Below, piece after piece: positions 46,977 to 55,106 of a stretch of DNA of 64,000 nt. Position 1 is the first letter of the stretch, and each line of letters starts with the position of its first letter. The translations under genes were made by a program, and so were the position numbers. Where the stretch lies: the NCBI RefSeq assembly GCF_003111685.1, contig NZ_CP022189.1, forward strand, positions 262,001-326,000, in the 5' to 3' direction. The notes below the pieces were generated by a model. The model was not told the origin of the DNA, did no database searches, and saw nothing but the letters and a program-made list of their open reading frames with translations. Source of the stretch: Alloyangia pacifica (GTDB lineage Bacteria; Pseudomonadota; Alphaproteobacteria; Rhodobacterales; Rhodobacteraceae).

Positions 46977-48314
46977 TCAGCCCTTGGAGAACTCCGGGTA
47001 TGCCTCCATGCCCAGTTCGGCCATGTCGAGCCCGTTGATCTCGTCTTCTTCCGATACGCGGATGCCGAAGATCATCTTGAGGAGGAACCACAGGACCAGC
47101 GACACCACGAAGGTGAAGATGCCGACCACGACGATGCCGTAGATCTGGGTGCCCAAGGAAGCATCGGGGTTGGTGAAGACCACCGCGATGGTCCCCCAGA
47201 TGCCGCAGATCAGGTGCACCGGGATGGCGCCGACCACGTCGTCGATCTTGATCTTGTCGAGGAACGGAACCGCGAAGACCACGAGGATACCGCCGATTGC
47301 GCCGATGATCGTGGCCCCGCCAAGCGTCGGGGTCAGCGGCTCTGCGGTGATCGACACGAGACCAGCCAGCGCGCCGTTCAGCACCATGGTGAGGTCGGGC
47401 TTCTTGTACAGAAGCTGGGTCAGGATCATCGCGGCCACGGCACCGCCTGCGGCTGCGGCGTTGGTGTTTGCGAAGATGCGGCTAATGTCGGCGACGTCAC
47501 CCACAGTGCCCATGGCCAGCTGCGATGCGCCGTTGAAGCCGAACCAGCCGAGCCAGAGGATGAACGTGCCGAGGGTCGCGAGCGCCAGATTCGAGCCCGG
47601 GAACGGCGTCACGCGGCCATCCCTGTACTTGCCGATCCGCGGCCCGAGCAGCAGCGCGCCGGCCAGAGCGGCCCAGCCACCCACGGAGTGCACGACGGTC
47701 GAGCCTGCGAAGTCGAGGAAGCCTGCGGCATCGAGGAAACCGCCGCCCCATTTCCAGGACGCCTGGAGCGGGTAGATGATCGCGGTCAGCACAACGATGA
47801 AGACCATGAACGGCCAGAGCTTGATGCGCTCCGCCAGGGTGCCCGAAACGATGGAGGCGGTGGTGGCGCAGAACATCAGCTGGAAGAAGAAGTCAGAGCC
47901 GGTCGAGGCGTAGCCGTAGTCGTCGGCGGCGTCGGCGGTCACGCCCACTGCTTCGAGAACCGCGGTGCCCCAGACGCCCGACAGAACGCCGTCAATCGAC
48001 CAGGTACCGAGCGGGTACATCAGGTTGTAGCCGATCAGGTAGTAGAAGATCGCGGCGAAGGAGAAGAGCGCCACGTTTTTCATCAGCTGCATGGTGACGT
48101 TCTTGGAGCGCACGAGGCCGGCCTCCAGCATCGCAAAGCCCGCGGCCATCCAGAACACCAGGAAACCGCCGATGAGGAACAGCAGCGAGTTGAAGATGAA
48201 CACCGAGTCGGTCGAGGCATTCACCCCGGCCACAGGACCTTCGTCCTGGGCGAGGCCGAGGCTCGGCAGCGCAATCAGCGCGGCGACCGGAGCCAGCGTC
48301 TTGAGAAGTTTCAT
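46977..48314 (-). CDS. amtB: Ammonium transporter AmtB
   Basis: A 445-residue inner-membrane ammonium channel with a cleavable N-terminal signal (MKLLKTLAPVAALIALPSLGLAQ) and 11 membrane spans. Family landmarks include WMAAGFAMLEAGLVRSKN, FDFAGSTVVHSVGGWAAL-type sequence with the pore His, LWLGWFGFNGAS and DDVVGAIPVHLICGIWG with the second pore His. It is co-transcribed with glnK, 34 bases upstream. PII binding would close the channel when nitrogen is plentiful. Confidence 0.96.
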   Translation of the reverse strand: MKLLKTLAPVAALIALPSLGLAQDEGPVAGVNASTDSVFIFNSLLFLIGGFLVFWMAAGFAMLEAGLVRSKNVTMQLMKNVALFSFAAIFYYLIGYNLMYPLGTWSIDGVLSGVWGTAVLEAVGVTADAADDYGYASTGSDFFFQLMFCATTASIVSGTLAERIKLWPFMVFIVVLTAIIYPLQASWKWGGGFLDAAGFLDFAGSTVVHSVGGWAALAGALLLGPRIGKYRDGRVTPFPGSNLALATLGTFILWLGWFGFNGASQLAMGTVGDVADISRIFANTNAAAAGGAVAAMILTQLLYKKPDLTMVLNGALAGLVSITAEPLTPTLGGATIIGAIGGILVVFAVPFLDKIKIDDVVGAIPVHLICGIWGTIAVVFTNPDASLGTQIYGIVVVGIFTFVVSLVLWFLLKMIFGIRVSEEDEINGLDMAELGMEAYPEFSKG

Positions 48315-48348
48315 GTCTTTCTTGTCCCTATCTGTCGTTCCGCAGCTC

Positions 48349-48687
48349 TCAGAGCGCGTCCGCGTTGGTCTCGCCCGTCCGCACGCGAACGGCTTGCTGC
48401 ACGTCGAGCACGAAAATCTTGCCGTCACCGATCTTGCCGGTCTGAGCGGTGCTGGTGATCGTCTCGACCACTTGGTCGGCCATGGAGCCGGCGACCACGA
48501 TCTCGAGTTTGATCTTCGGAACGAAGTTCACCGCGTATTCGGCGCCGCGATAGATTTCCGTGTGACCGGACTGCGAGCCGAAGCCCTTGATTTCCGTGAC
48601 CATCATGCCGCGCACGCCGATTGCGGTGAGCGCCTCGCGCACCTCCTCGAGCTTGAACGGCTTGATCGTTGCAATGATCAGTTTCAC
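48349..48687 (-). CDS. glnK: Nitrogen regulatory protein PII (GlnK)
   Basis: A 112-residue trimeric signal protein. The T-loop tyrosine for uridylylation is Y51 in YRGAEYAVNF, and the C-terminal GDGKIFVLDVQQAVRVRTGE is the PII signature. It starts with GTG, supported by AAGGGA eight bases upstream; the open frame upstream does not align with PII. Linkage to amtB marks it as GlnK, sensing 2-oxoglutarate and ATP/ADP and controlling AmtB. Confidence 0.96.
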   Translation of the reverse strand: MKLIIATIKPFKLEEVREALTAIGVRGMMVTEIKGFGSQSGHTEIYRGAEYAVNFVPKIKLEIVVAGSMADQVVETITSTAQTGKIGDGKIFVLDVQQAVRVRTGETNADAL

Positions 48688-48961
48688 CTTGGTCCCTTTC
48701 GGTTCGTGCGGCTCGCAGCTGCGCACCGCATCTCCTGGTTTGTGCATGGGCAGAAAGCCGCTGCCCGCGCGACATGGGAAGGGAAAGCCCCTTGTGCCCC
48801 TCCGGATGCCCTCCTATGGAGGTCACAAATCAGGCAGAAAAACGCTAATTGATTAAAAATTAGGCCATCCAAAAAGACAAATATGTGACCGTTTCTCGGT
48901 CAACATCAGGCCGCAAAGCCGTTATCCTCCCCCAAAACGCAGATAGGCCGGGCAGGGCAAA
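48688..48961. other. Divergent intergenic region glnK/PBP1A
   Basis: 274 bases holding the promoters of glnK-amtB and the penicillin-binding protein gene. It is markedly AT-rich around 48840-48895 and contains CTAATT-N7-AATTAG (48845-48863). I found no sigma-54 GG/GC pair on the glnK side. Confidence 0.45.
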
Positions 48962-51211
48962 ATGAGTGATTCAGGGCGCGGCAAAGGCCGTCTGGTGGCC
49001 GATCGCCGCTATCCCAATGGTGGCCCAACGGGCAATCGAAAACCGACGGGCAAGGGACAGGGCAAACCCGCCTCCGGAGGAGGAAGCGGCTCGGGAAACG
49101 GCAGGGGTCATGGCGGCAAACATGGAAGCGCACAGGGGCGCCGTCGCAGCGCGCCGCGCAAACCCGCGCACCGACCGGCGAAGAAGCGGAACTTTCTCGT
49201 CGCCTTCGTGTTGGGCGTCGTGTCTTTCGTGCTGAGCATCGTCTGGCGCATCACGTGGCGGGTGACCGCCGTGGTGGCGCTGCTTCTCGCCCTCGGGGTG
49301 GGCTATTTCTATACCAAGCTGCCCCCGGTCGCTGAACTGCTGGACGGACGCGCGCGCGGCTCGGTCACGCTGATCGACCGGAATGGTGCCATCTTTGCCT
49401 GGCGTGGCGACCAATTTGGCGGTGCGGTCACCGCGACCAGCGTGTCGAAGCACCTCAAGAACGCGGTGATTGCCACCGAGGACAAGCGCTTCTACCACCA
49501 TTTCGGCGTCTCGCCGCGCGGCGTGGCCAGCGCCGTCCGCATCAACCTTGCCGAGGGCCGGGGGCCGCTCTCGGGCCATGGCGGCTCGACGATCACCCAG
49601 CAGACCGCCAAGCTGCTCTGCATCGGCGTCGAGTATGACCCCAAGGTCTGGAAGTCCGAGGCCGACTACGTGGCCGACTGCCGCGAGTCCTCGCTGGCGC
49701 GCAAGGGCAAGGAAGCGCTCTACGCCATGGCGATGGAGCTGAAATACACCAAGGACGAGATCCTCTCGATCTACCTCAACCGCGCCTACATGGGCGGCGG
49801 TGCCTACGGTGCAGAGGCCGCGGCAGAGCGCTATTTCGGCAAGCATTCGGCCACGCTCAGCCCGCAGGAGTCGGCGATGCTGGCCGGGCTGTTGACCGCG
49901 CCCTCGACCCTGGCGCCCACTAGCGATCTCGAGCGCTCGCAAAACCGCGCCGCGACCGTGCTGCGGCTGATGCGCGACCAAGGCTACCTCAGCGCCGCAG
50001 AAGAGCAGCAGGCGCAGGCGCATCCCGCGACCCTCTCGGAGGAGGCACAAAGCAAGACCGGCGGGTATTTCGCCGACTGGGTGATGTCGACCGGCCCGGA
50101 ATATTTCACCCGCGACACGATGGAAGACGTTGTGATCCGCACCACGCTTGATCCGAAGCTGCAGAAGGCGGCCGAGGACGCGATGAACGAGGTCTACGCC
50201 AACAAGGTCAAGGAAGGCTCGAAGGCGCAGGCGGCGATCGTCGTGATGTCTGCGGATGGTGCTGTCCGCGCCATGGTCGGCGGGCGCAAGACCGGCGTGT
50301 CGGGGGTGTTCAACCGCGCGACACAGGCCAAGCGCCAGACCGGATCGGCGTTCAAGCCTTTCATCTACGCCACGGCACTCGAGCTGGGCCATTCGCCCTA
50401 CGATACCGTTGTGGACGAGCCCTTCTGCATGAACGTGCCGGGATCGGGACAATGGTGCCCGCAGAACTACTCCAGGAACTACAAGGGCAAGGTCACGCTG
50501 ACCGATGCCCTGGCGCATTCGCTGAACATCCCGGCGGTGAAGATCTCGGAATCCGTCGGGCGCGACCTCGTTGCCAAGGTGGCCACGGGCTTCGGCATCA
50601 AATCCGAAGTGAACAGCTCTCCGGCCATGGCGCTTGGCACCTCCGAGGCGTCGCTGCTCGAGATGACCGGGGCCTATGCGGGCATCCTCAACGGGGGCTC
50701 GGCGGTGACCCCCTACGGGCTGGTCGACTTGCGCCTGAAGGGCGACGACGAGGTGCTCATGGGGACAGGCGGCGGCATCCGCGAGCGGGTGATCCAGCCC
50801 GAGGCGGCCGGCCAGTTGATCTGGATGATGGAGGATGTGGTCAATGGCGGCACCGGCGGGCGGGCAAAACTGCCTGACCGCGAGGTCGCGGGAAAGACCG
50901 GCACCTCGAATGACGCGCGCGACGCCTGGTTCATCGGCTTCACCGCCGACTACGTGGTCGGTGTCTGGATGGGCAACGACGACAACTCGCCGCTCACCGG
51001 GGTGACCGGCGGCGGTCTGCCGGCCGAAATCTGGCGCGAGACCATGCTGCGCGTCACCGAGGGCACCGAGGCCAAGCCGCTGCCCGCCATCGCGCCGGAG
51101 CCGCCACGACAGGTGGCGCAGCCCCAGCCTCAGCCGAAACGCCAGCCCGAGCGGCAGCGCCGCGACAACATCATCCAGCAGGTCATCCGCGACTTGCTCG
51201 GGGGCGGGTGA
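48962..51211 (+). CDS. Class A penicillin-binding protein (PBP1A type)
   Basis: A 749-residue bifunctional peptidoglycan synthase. The N-terminal 75 residues are cytoplasmic, Gly-rich and strongly basic, followed by a membrane anchor (about residues 77-118). The GT51 transglycosylase domain includes ATEDKRFYHHFGVSPRG and GGSTITQQTAKLL. The transpeptidase domain has SxxK (GSAFKPF), HSLNIPAVK (SxN) and KTGTS. The C-terminal tail is Pro/Gln/Arg-rich. It is anchored in the inner membrane and works in the periplasm. Confidence 0.93.
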   Translation: MSDSGRGKGRLVADRRYPNGGPTGNRKPTGKGQGKPASGGGSGSGNGRGHGGKHGSAQGRRRSAPRKPAHRPAKKRNFLVAFVLGVVSFVLSIVWRITWRVTAVVALLLALGVGYFYTKLPPVAELLDGRARGSVTLIDRNGAIFAWRGDQFGGAVTATSVSKHLKNAVIATEDKRFYHHFGVSPRGVASAVRINLAEGRGPLSGHGGSTITQQTAKLLCIGVEYDPKVWKSEADYVADCRESSLARKGKEALYAMAMELKYTKDEILSIYLNRAYMGGGAYGAEAAAERYFGKHSATLSPQESAMLAGLLTAPSTLAPTSDLERSQNRAATVLRLMRDQGYLSAAEEQQAQAHPATLSEEAQSKTGGYFADWVMSTGPEYFTRDTMEDVVIRTTLDPKLQKAAEDAMNEVYANKVKEGSKAQAAIVVMSADGAVRAMVGGRKTGVSGVFNRATQAKRQTGSAFKPFIYATALELGHSPYDTVVDEPFCMNVPGSGQWCPQNYSRNYKGKVTLTDALAHSLNIPAVKISESVGRDLVAKVATGFGIKSEVNSSPAMALGTSEASLLEMTGAYAGILNGGSAVTPYGLVDLRLKGDDEVLMGTGGGIRERVIQPEAAGQLIWMMEDVVNGGTGGRAKLPDREVAGKTGTSNDARDAWFIGFTADYVVGVWMGNDDNSPLTGVTGGGLPAEIWRETMLRVTEGTEAKPLPAIAPEPPRQVAQPQPQPKRQPERQRRDNIIQQVIRDLLGGG

Positions 51212-51246
51212 CGCGCGGGGGGCGACACCTTCCTGCGAACGAAGGC

Positions 51247-51270
51247 GCAAAAGCCATCGACCGCTTTTGC
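51247..51270. terminator. Hairpin between PBP1A and pyrF
   Basis: GCAAAAGC pairs perfectly with GCTTTTGC around an 8-base loop, 36 bases after the PBP stop. No long T-tail follows, so it is only a possible terminator. Confidence 0.4.
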
Positions 51271-51337
51271 ACCTAGGCTTGACCTGAGCGCCCGGCGCGG
51301 ACATGAGAGGCGAAATCCCGCAAAAGGAGACGCCCCC

Positions 51338-52069
51338 ATGTCCGCAGCCGTGTCCGACGACCGCCTGATCGTTGCCCTTGACGTGCCCAATGCCCTCGAG
51401 GGGCTGAGAATTGCCGAGGAGATCGGCGACGCCGTTTCCTTCTACAAGATCGGCCTCGGCATGCTGACGGGCGGCGGGCTAGCGCTGGCCAATGAGCTCA
51501 AGCAGGAGCACGGCAAGCGCATCTTCCTCGACATGAAGTTCTTCGACATCGGTCAGACGGTCGAGAATGCGGTGCGCGGCATCGCGCAGTTCGATCTCGA
51601 CTTTCTCACGGTGCATGGCGACCCGCATGTGGTGCGCGCCGCAAAGGAGGGCGCCGCGGGCAAGGACCTGAAAATCCTTGCGGTCACCATCCTCACCTCG
51701 CTCGACCGTGGCGACCTCGACGCCAGCCTGATCCTGCCCGGCGATATCGATGATCTGGTGGTGGAGCGCGCGGCCCGTGCCTTCGAGGCCGGGGCCGACG
51801 GCATCATCGCATCGCCCAACGAGGCCGCTCGTATCCGCGCGCTGCCCGAGGCCGAAGGAAAGCTCATCGTCACCCCCGGAGTCCGCCCGGCGGGCAGCGC
51901 CGATGACGACCAGAAGCGGATCGCGACTCCGGCCAGCGCCATTGCCGCGGGCGCCGATCACATCGTCGTCGGTCGGCCGGTCTGGCGCGCGCCCTCGCCG
52001 CGGGCTGCGGCGCTGGCGATCAATGCCGAGCTGGCCTCGCCGCAGGCGCAGCGCCCGAACAGGGGGTGA
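51338..52069 (+). CDS. pyrF: Orotidine 5'-phosphate decarboxylase
   Basis: Final step of UMP synthesis, 243 residues. The catalytic charged network is present: D15 (IVALDVPN), K37 (FYKIG) and the D65-x-K67-x2-D70 motif in FLDMKFFDIGQTV. The phosphate-gripping Arg is in IVVGRPVW. The motif reads DMKFFDIGQT rather than the commoner DLKFHDIPNT, but all catalytic Asp/Lys residues remain. AAAAGGAG lies nine bases before the ATG. Confidence 0.95.
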   Translation: MSAAVSDDRLIVALDVPNALEGLRIAEEIGDAVSFYKIGLGMLTGGGLALANELKQEHGKRIFLDMKFFDIGQTVENAVRGIAQFDLDFLTVHGDPHVVRAAKEGAAGKDLKILAVTILTSLDRGDLDASLILPGDIDDLVVERAARAFEAGADGIIASPNEAARIRALPEAEGKLIVTPGVRPAGSADDDQKRIATPASAIAAGADHIVVGRPVWRAPSPRAAALAINAELASPQAQRPNRG

Positions 52070-52076
52070 TCCGGGC

Positions 52077-52105
52077 TTGATCCGGGGCCGGCGGGGGGCT
52101 AACCA
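52077..52105 (+). promoter_or_regulatory. Candidate promoter of the trpS leader transcript
   Basis: TTGATC (52077-52082) and TAACCA (52100-52105) are separated by 17 bases. The -10 is weak. A start about seven bases downstream would fall on the A of the leader-peptide ATG at 52112, giving a leaderless leader ORF. Confidence 0.4.
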
Positions 52106-52111
52106 GACATT

Positions 52112-52156
52112 ATGACACGTCCGATGCCCCTTGCGACTCTCTGGTGGCCCGCCTGA
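52112..52156 (+). CDS. Leader peptide of the trpS attenuator (two tandem Trp codons)
   Basis: An ATG-initiated ORF of 14 codons encoding MTRPMPLATLWWPA and ending in TGA. Codons 11 and 12 are adjacent TGG Trp codons, at 52142-52147. They sit at the left edge of the first hairpin segment, so a ribosome stalled there would mask it. There is no obvious Shine-Dalgarno at normal spacing, which fits a leaderless transcript. It lies between pyrF and trpS and is too short for ordinary gene calling. Confidence 0.8.
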   Translation: MTRPMPLATLWWPA

Positions 52157-52217
52157 CATAGGCGGCCCGACGTATCATGTTTTCCAATGAGGCCGCCGCA
52201 TCGGGCGGCCTTATTTG
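52146..52217 (+). promoter_or_regulatory. Transcription attenuator upstream of trpS
   Basis: Four GC-rich segments can pair alternately. Segment 1 (52146-52153) pairs with segment 2 (GGCGGCC, 52161-52167) in a pause hairpin with one mismatch. Segment 2 pairs perfectly over 7 bp with segment 3 (GGCCGCC, 52191-52197), the antiterminator. Segment 3 pairs perfectly with segment 4 (GGCGGCC, 52204-52210), followed by TTATTTG, the terminator. Stalling at the tandem Trp codons would free segment 2 and allow read-through into trpS at 52277. Charged tRNA-Trp would favour termination. Confidence 0.82.
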
Positions 52218-52276
52218 ATGAAGATACCCATCAACTTCCCCATGCGGCGACCTCCTGTCCAGACAAGGAGATTCCC

Positions 52277-53323
52277 ATGGACCAGACCACCCTGACCCGC
52301 CCCAAAGCCGACATCCCTCCTGTGGCCAAGCCGGTCATCCTCACCGGCGACCGCACCACCGGCCCGCTGCACATCGGCCATTACGCCGGTTCGCTGAAGA
52401 ACCGGCTGGCGCTGCAGGACACGCACCGACAGTTCCTGTTGCTCGCCGACACGCAGGCGTTGACCGACAACGCCCATGACATCGGCAAGGTGCGGCGCAA
52501 CGTGCTCGAAGTCGCCTGCGATTATCTTGCCGTCGGCATAGACCCCGCCAAGACAACGATCTGCCTGCAGTCGCACCTGCCGGCGCTGGCCGAACTGTCG
52601 ATGCTCTACCTCAATTTCGTCACCGTCGCCCGGCTCGAGCGCAATCCGACGATCAAGGACGAGATCCGCGCCCGCGGCTTCGGCCGCGACATTCCCGCCG
52701 GGTTCCTCTGCTATCCCGCCGCGCAGGCCGCGGACATCACCGCCTTCAAGGCCACCGTGGTGCCGGTGGGCGAGGACCAGGCGCCGCTGATCGAGCAATG
52801 CAACGAGATCGCCCGCCGGGTGAACGCGGCGGCGGGGCGTGCGGTGCTGCCCGAGGCACAGGCGCTGATTCCGGAGGCAGGCCGCCTGCCGGGTATCGAC
52901 GGGCGCGCCAAGATGAGCAAGTCGGGCGGCAATGCGATCACCCTGTCCGCTTCGGAGGACGAGATCAGCCGGGCGGTGCGCGCCATGTTCACCGATCCGG
53001 GCCACCTGCGGGTGGAGGACCCCGGCAAAGTCGAGGGCAATGTGGTGTTCACGTATCTCGACGCCTTCGACTCGGAGAAAGTCGAGGTCGCGGCGCTGAA
53101 GGACCAATACCGGCGCGGAGGGCTCGGCGATGCGGTGCTGAAGCGACGGCTCGAGGACCTTCTGCAGGCGCTGCTGGCACCGATTCGGGCGCGGCGGGCC
53201 GAGGTGGCCTCCGATCCTGCCCAGATGCACCGGATGATTGCAGAAGGCACACAGCTTGCGCGCGAGGTCACCGAGGCGACCAAGCGCGCGGTGATGGATG
53301 CGCTGGGGCTGTTCCGGCTCTGA
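52277..53323 (+). CDS. trpS: Tryptophanyl-tRNA synthetase (Gram-positive-like, auxiliary type)
   Basis: A 348-residue class I synthetase. The HIGH motif is LHIGH (residues 31-35) and KMSKS is at residues 212-216. The opening [27 protein letters not shown] and [16 protein letters not shown] resemble Firmicutes/Streptomyces-type TrpRS, not the usual proteobacterial form (SGIQPSG-x-LTLGNYLGA). It may be a second, acquired copy. AAGGAG six bases before ATG sets the start; the open frame extends upstream through the attenuator but is not coding. Confidence 0.93.
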   Translation: MDQTTLTRPKADIPPVAKPVILTGDRTTGPLHIGHYAGSLKNRLALQDTHRQFLLLADTQALTDNAHDIGKVRRNVLEVACDYLAVGIDPAKTTICLQSHLPALAELSMLYLNFVTVARLERNPTIKDEIRARGFGRDIPAGFLCYPAAQAADITAFKATVVPVGEDQAPLIEQCNEIARRVNAAAGRAVLPEAQALIPEAGRLPGIDGRAKMSKSGGNAITLSASEDEISRAVRAMFTDPGHLRVEDPGKVEGNVVFTYLDAFDSEKVEVAALKDQYRRGGLGDAVLKRRLEDLLQALLAPIRARRAEVASDPAQMHRMIAEGTQLAREVTEATKRAVMDALGLFRL

Positions 53324-53358
53324 GCAAGGTGGGGGGTGAGGGGCGGGGGAGGCTCCCC

Positions 53359-53625
53359 TCAGTCCTCGTTGATGTCGCGGGTCCAGACCTTGGTCTGGCC
53401 CTTGCGCACCCCCATGACGCGCCGCAGCAGCGCCCAGGCGAGGGCGGCGACCACGGCGCAGATCAAGAGCAGCATTGGCCAGCCAGTGGAAAGGCCGAAA
53501 AGAAGCAGCACACCCACCACCCCCGCGCCGATGGCGAAGCCGAGAAAGACATAGGCCGGGCTGAGCACCTCGAGGACCAGCAGGACCAGGGCGGCCGCCA
53601 TCCAGACCCACCAGAGCTGAATCAT
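53359..53625 (-). CDS. NfeD-like membrane protein
   Basis: An 88-residue protein with two hydrophobic segments (residues 8-42 and 49-66) and a short basic/acidic tail. It is the truncated, membrane-only form of the NfeD family that partners SPFH proteins (YbbK/QmcA type). It overlaps the SPFH gene stop by four bases. A TGAGGGG/CCCCTCA hairpin at 53337-53361 lies between it and the convergent trpS. Confidence 0.8.
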   Translation of the reverse strand: MIQLWWVWMAAALVLLVLEVLSPAYVFLGFAIGAGVVGVLLLFGLSTGWPMLLLICAVVAALAWALLRRVMGVRKGQTKVWTRDINED

Positions 53626-54518
53626 GGCTTGCGTCCCGTGAGCAGGGTGAAGGCGTCGGCGAAGGCGTCGAGCGCGTTTGCGGGCAGCACGATGGTCTGT
53701 TTGCCGTCCCCAGAACCAAGCGCCACCAATGCCTCGACCTGCTTGAGGGCCACTTGGTACTGCGCCGCCTCGAGCCCGTTCTTGGCGATGGCCTCGGCCA
53801 CCACCTGCGTCGCATAGGCCTCAGCCTCGGCCGAGACCCGGCGCGCCTTGGCCGCCTGCTCGGTGGCGTAGAGATCGGCGTCGGCGGCCAGCTCGACGGC
53901 GCGCTTGCGGCCCTCGGCCTCGGTCACCTGTGCGCGGCGGGCACGCTCGGCGTTGAGTTGCTGTAGCATGGCATCGCGGGTCTGCTGGTCGAGGTTCACG
54001 TCGAGGATCTCGGCCCGCGTCACCTCGATCCCCCAGTTGTCTACCGCGTCCTCGACATTGCCCTTGATGGTGGAGATCAACGCCGCTCGGTTCGACTGCA
54101 CTTCGTCGAGCTCCATCTTGCCGATCTCGGCGCGGACGATACCGGCGACAGTGGTGGCGATGGCGGCGTCGACGTCGCGGATCCGGTAGACGGTCTTCTC
54201 CGGTTCGAGGATGCGGTAGAAAACCGAGGTCTCGACCTGCACCAGCACGTTATCGGCGGTGATCGCATCCTGGCTGGCATTGGGAAGTTGCCGCTCGAGG
54301 ATCGAGACCTTGTGCGCCACCCGGTCGAGGAAGGGCACGATGAAGTTGATCCCCGGCCCGAGCACCGCGCGCAGTCGGCCGAAGCGCTCGACCACGTGTT
54401 TCTCGGATTGCGGTACGATGCGCACGCCGAGCAGCACGCAGAGAACCAGGAAGCCCGCGAGCAATAGCACCACGAGATTTCCGCCTATGAGATCCAGCAA
54501 CAACTCATCCAGGCTCAT
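53622..54518 (-). CDS. SPFH/Band 7 family membrane protein (QmcA-like)
   Basis: A 298-residue protein. One N-terminal membrane helix (residues 14-34) is followed by the SPFH domain: VPQSEKHVVERFGRLRAVLGPGINFIVPFLD and the VQVETSVFYRI segment. A charged coiled coil (AERARRAQVTEAEGRKRAVELAADADLYATEQAAKARR) then drives oligomerisation. It probably forms membrane scaffolds with the downstream NfeD-like partner. The start MSLDELLLDLIGGN is preferred to the longer frame, which is proline/arginine-rich and not conserved in type. Confidence 0.9.
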   Translation of the reverse strand: MSLDELLLDLIGGNLVVLLLAGFLVLCVLLGVRIVPQSEKHVVERFGRLRAVLGPGINFIVPFLDRVAHKVSILERQLPNASQDAITADNVLVQVETSVFYRILEPEKTVYRIRDVDAAIATTVAGIVRAEIGKMELDEVQSNRAALISTIKGNVEDAVDNWGIEVTRAEILDVNLDQQTRDAMLQQLNAERARRAQVTEAEGRKRAVELAADADLYATEQAAKARRVSAEAEAYATQVVAEAIAKNGLEAAQYQVALKQVEALVALGSGDGKQTIVLPANALDAFADAFTLLTGRKP

Positions 54519-54718
54519 TGCGCGTTCCCTTTTCCTTCCTGCAGGCTCGGCCGCCGCATGACCGGCGCCGCGGCGCCCCGTCCCCGCGATATTTCCGCCT
54601 AGAACAGAGCGCCTTGCGTCGACTATGCCCCGGCGTCTGCCGCTGGGAAAGGGGCTTGGAAAGAGCACGCGCAGACAGCGCTCACGGGGTTTGCACGGGA
54701 CCGTGCCGGGCCGGGCGG

Positions 54719-54744
54719 GGAACTGCGCGGCGGATATCCGCGTT
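54719..54744 (+). promoter_or_regulatory. EcfG-like promoter candidate
   Basis: GGAAC, 17 bases, CGTT matches the alphaproteobacterial general-stress sigma EcfG consensus. The spacer contains the perfect palindrome GCGGATATCCGC (54730-54741, sharing its last base with CGTT). The start codon of the small ORF is 24 bases downstream. Many Rhodobacterales are thought to lack the EcfG system, so this may be chance. Confidence 0.3.
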
Positions 54745-54767
54745 TCTTGCCCAACAGGAGACATGCC

Positions 54768-55076
54768 ATGACCGAGATGCAGACACAGATCGGCGAGATG
54801 CGCTACAACGCCGCCGAGGAACAATTCGAAGCCCTTGTGACCTTTCATTCAAGCGCCGGGCGCACCCGCGTGGCCAGCAGCTTCAAGGCACCGGTGACCA
54901 CCCAGCCCGACGTTGCCGAGCAGGTGCTCGTCTCGCGCGCCCGTGCGCTGCTCGATCGCAATGACGCTTTGATGGCGCGTACGCCGCCCCTGCCGTCGGA
55001 GAGGGTGCGGCGCCCGCGCGAAGTGGCGCTGCAGCGGGCGAGGCCGGGCTGGCTGTCGCTGTTCCGCGCTGCCTGA
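54768..55076 (+). CDS. Small hypothetical protein
   Basis: A 102-residue protein I do not recognise. The N-terminal half (MTEMQTQIGEMRYNAAEEQFEALVTFHSSAGRTRVASSF) looks like a small beta-rich unit. The C-terminal third is arginine-rich, with PPLPSERVRRPREVALQRARPG. The start is chosen from GGAG seven bases upstream; an ATG five bases earlier is out of frame. No signal peptide or membrane segment. It stands alone between divergent SPFH and convergent NUDIX genes, with a possible stress-type promoter. Confidence 0.65.
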   Translation: MTEMQTQIGEMRYNAAEEQFEALVTFHSSAGRTRVASSFKAPVTTQPDVAEQVLVSRARALLDRNDALMARTPPLPSERVRRPREVALQRARPGWLSLFRAA

Positions 55077-55106
55077 CATCTTGGCACCGCGCGCGGGGTG
55101 ATGCCG

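Noticed and set aside
48700..48900. Sigma-54 promoter for glnK-amtB
   Set aside because: Expected from biology, but no TGGCAC-N5-TTGC-like element could be found on the minus strand.
51530..51570. Variant PyrF motif DMKFFDIGQT in place of DLKFHDIPNT
   Set aside because: All catalytic Asp/Lys residues are kept and motif variation is plausible within the family, so not treated as a functional anomaly.
52211..53815. 534-codon minus-strand frame across trpS and the SPFH gene
   Set aside because: Spans the antisense of trpS and joins out-of-frame SPFH sequence; no conserved domain and conflicts with two real genes.
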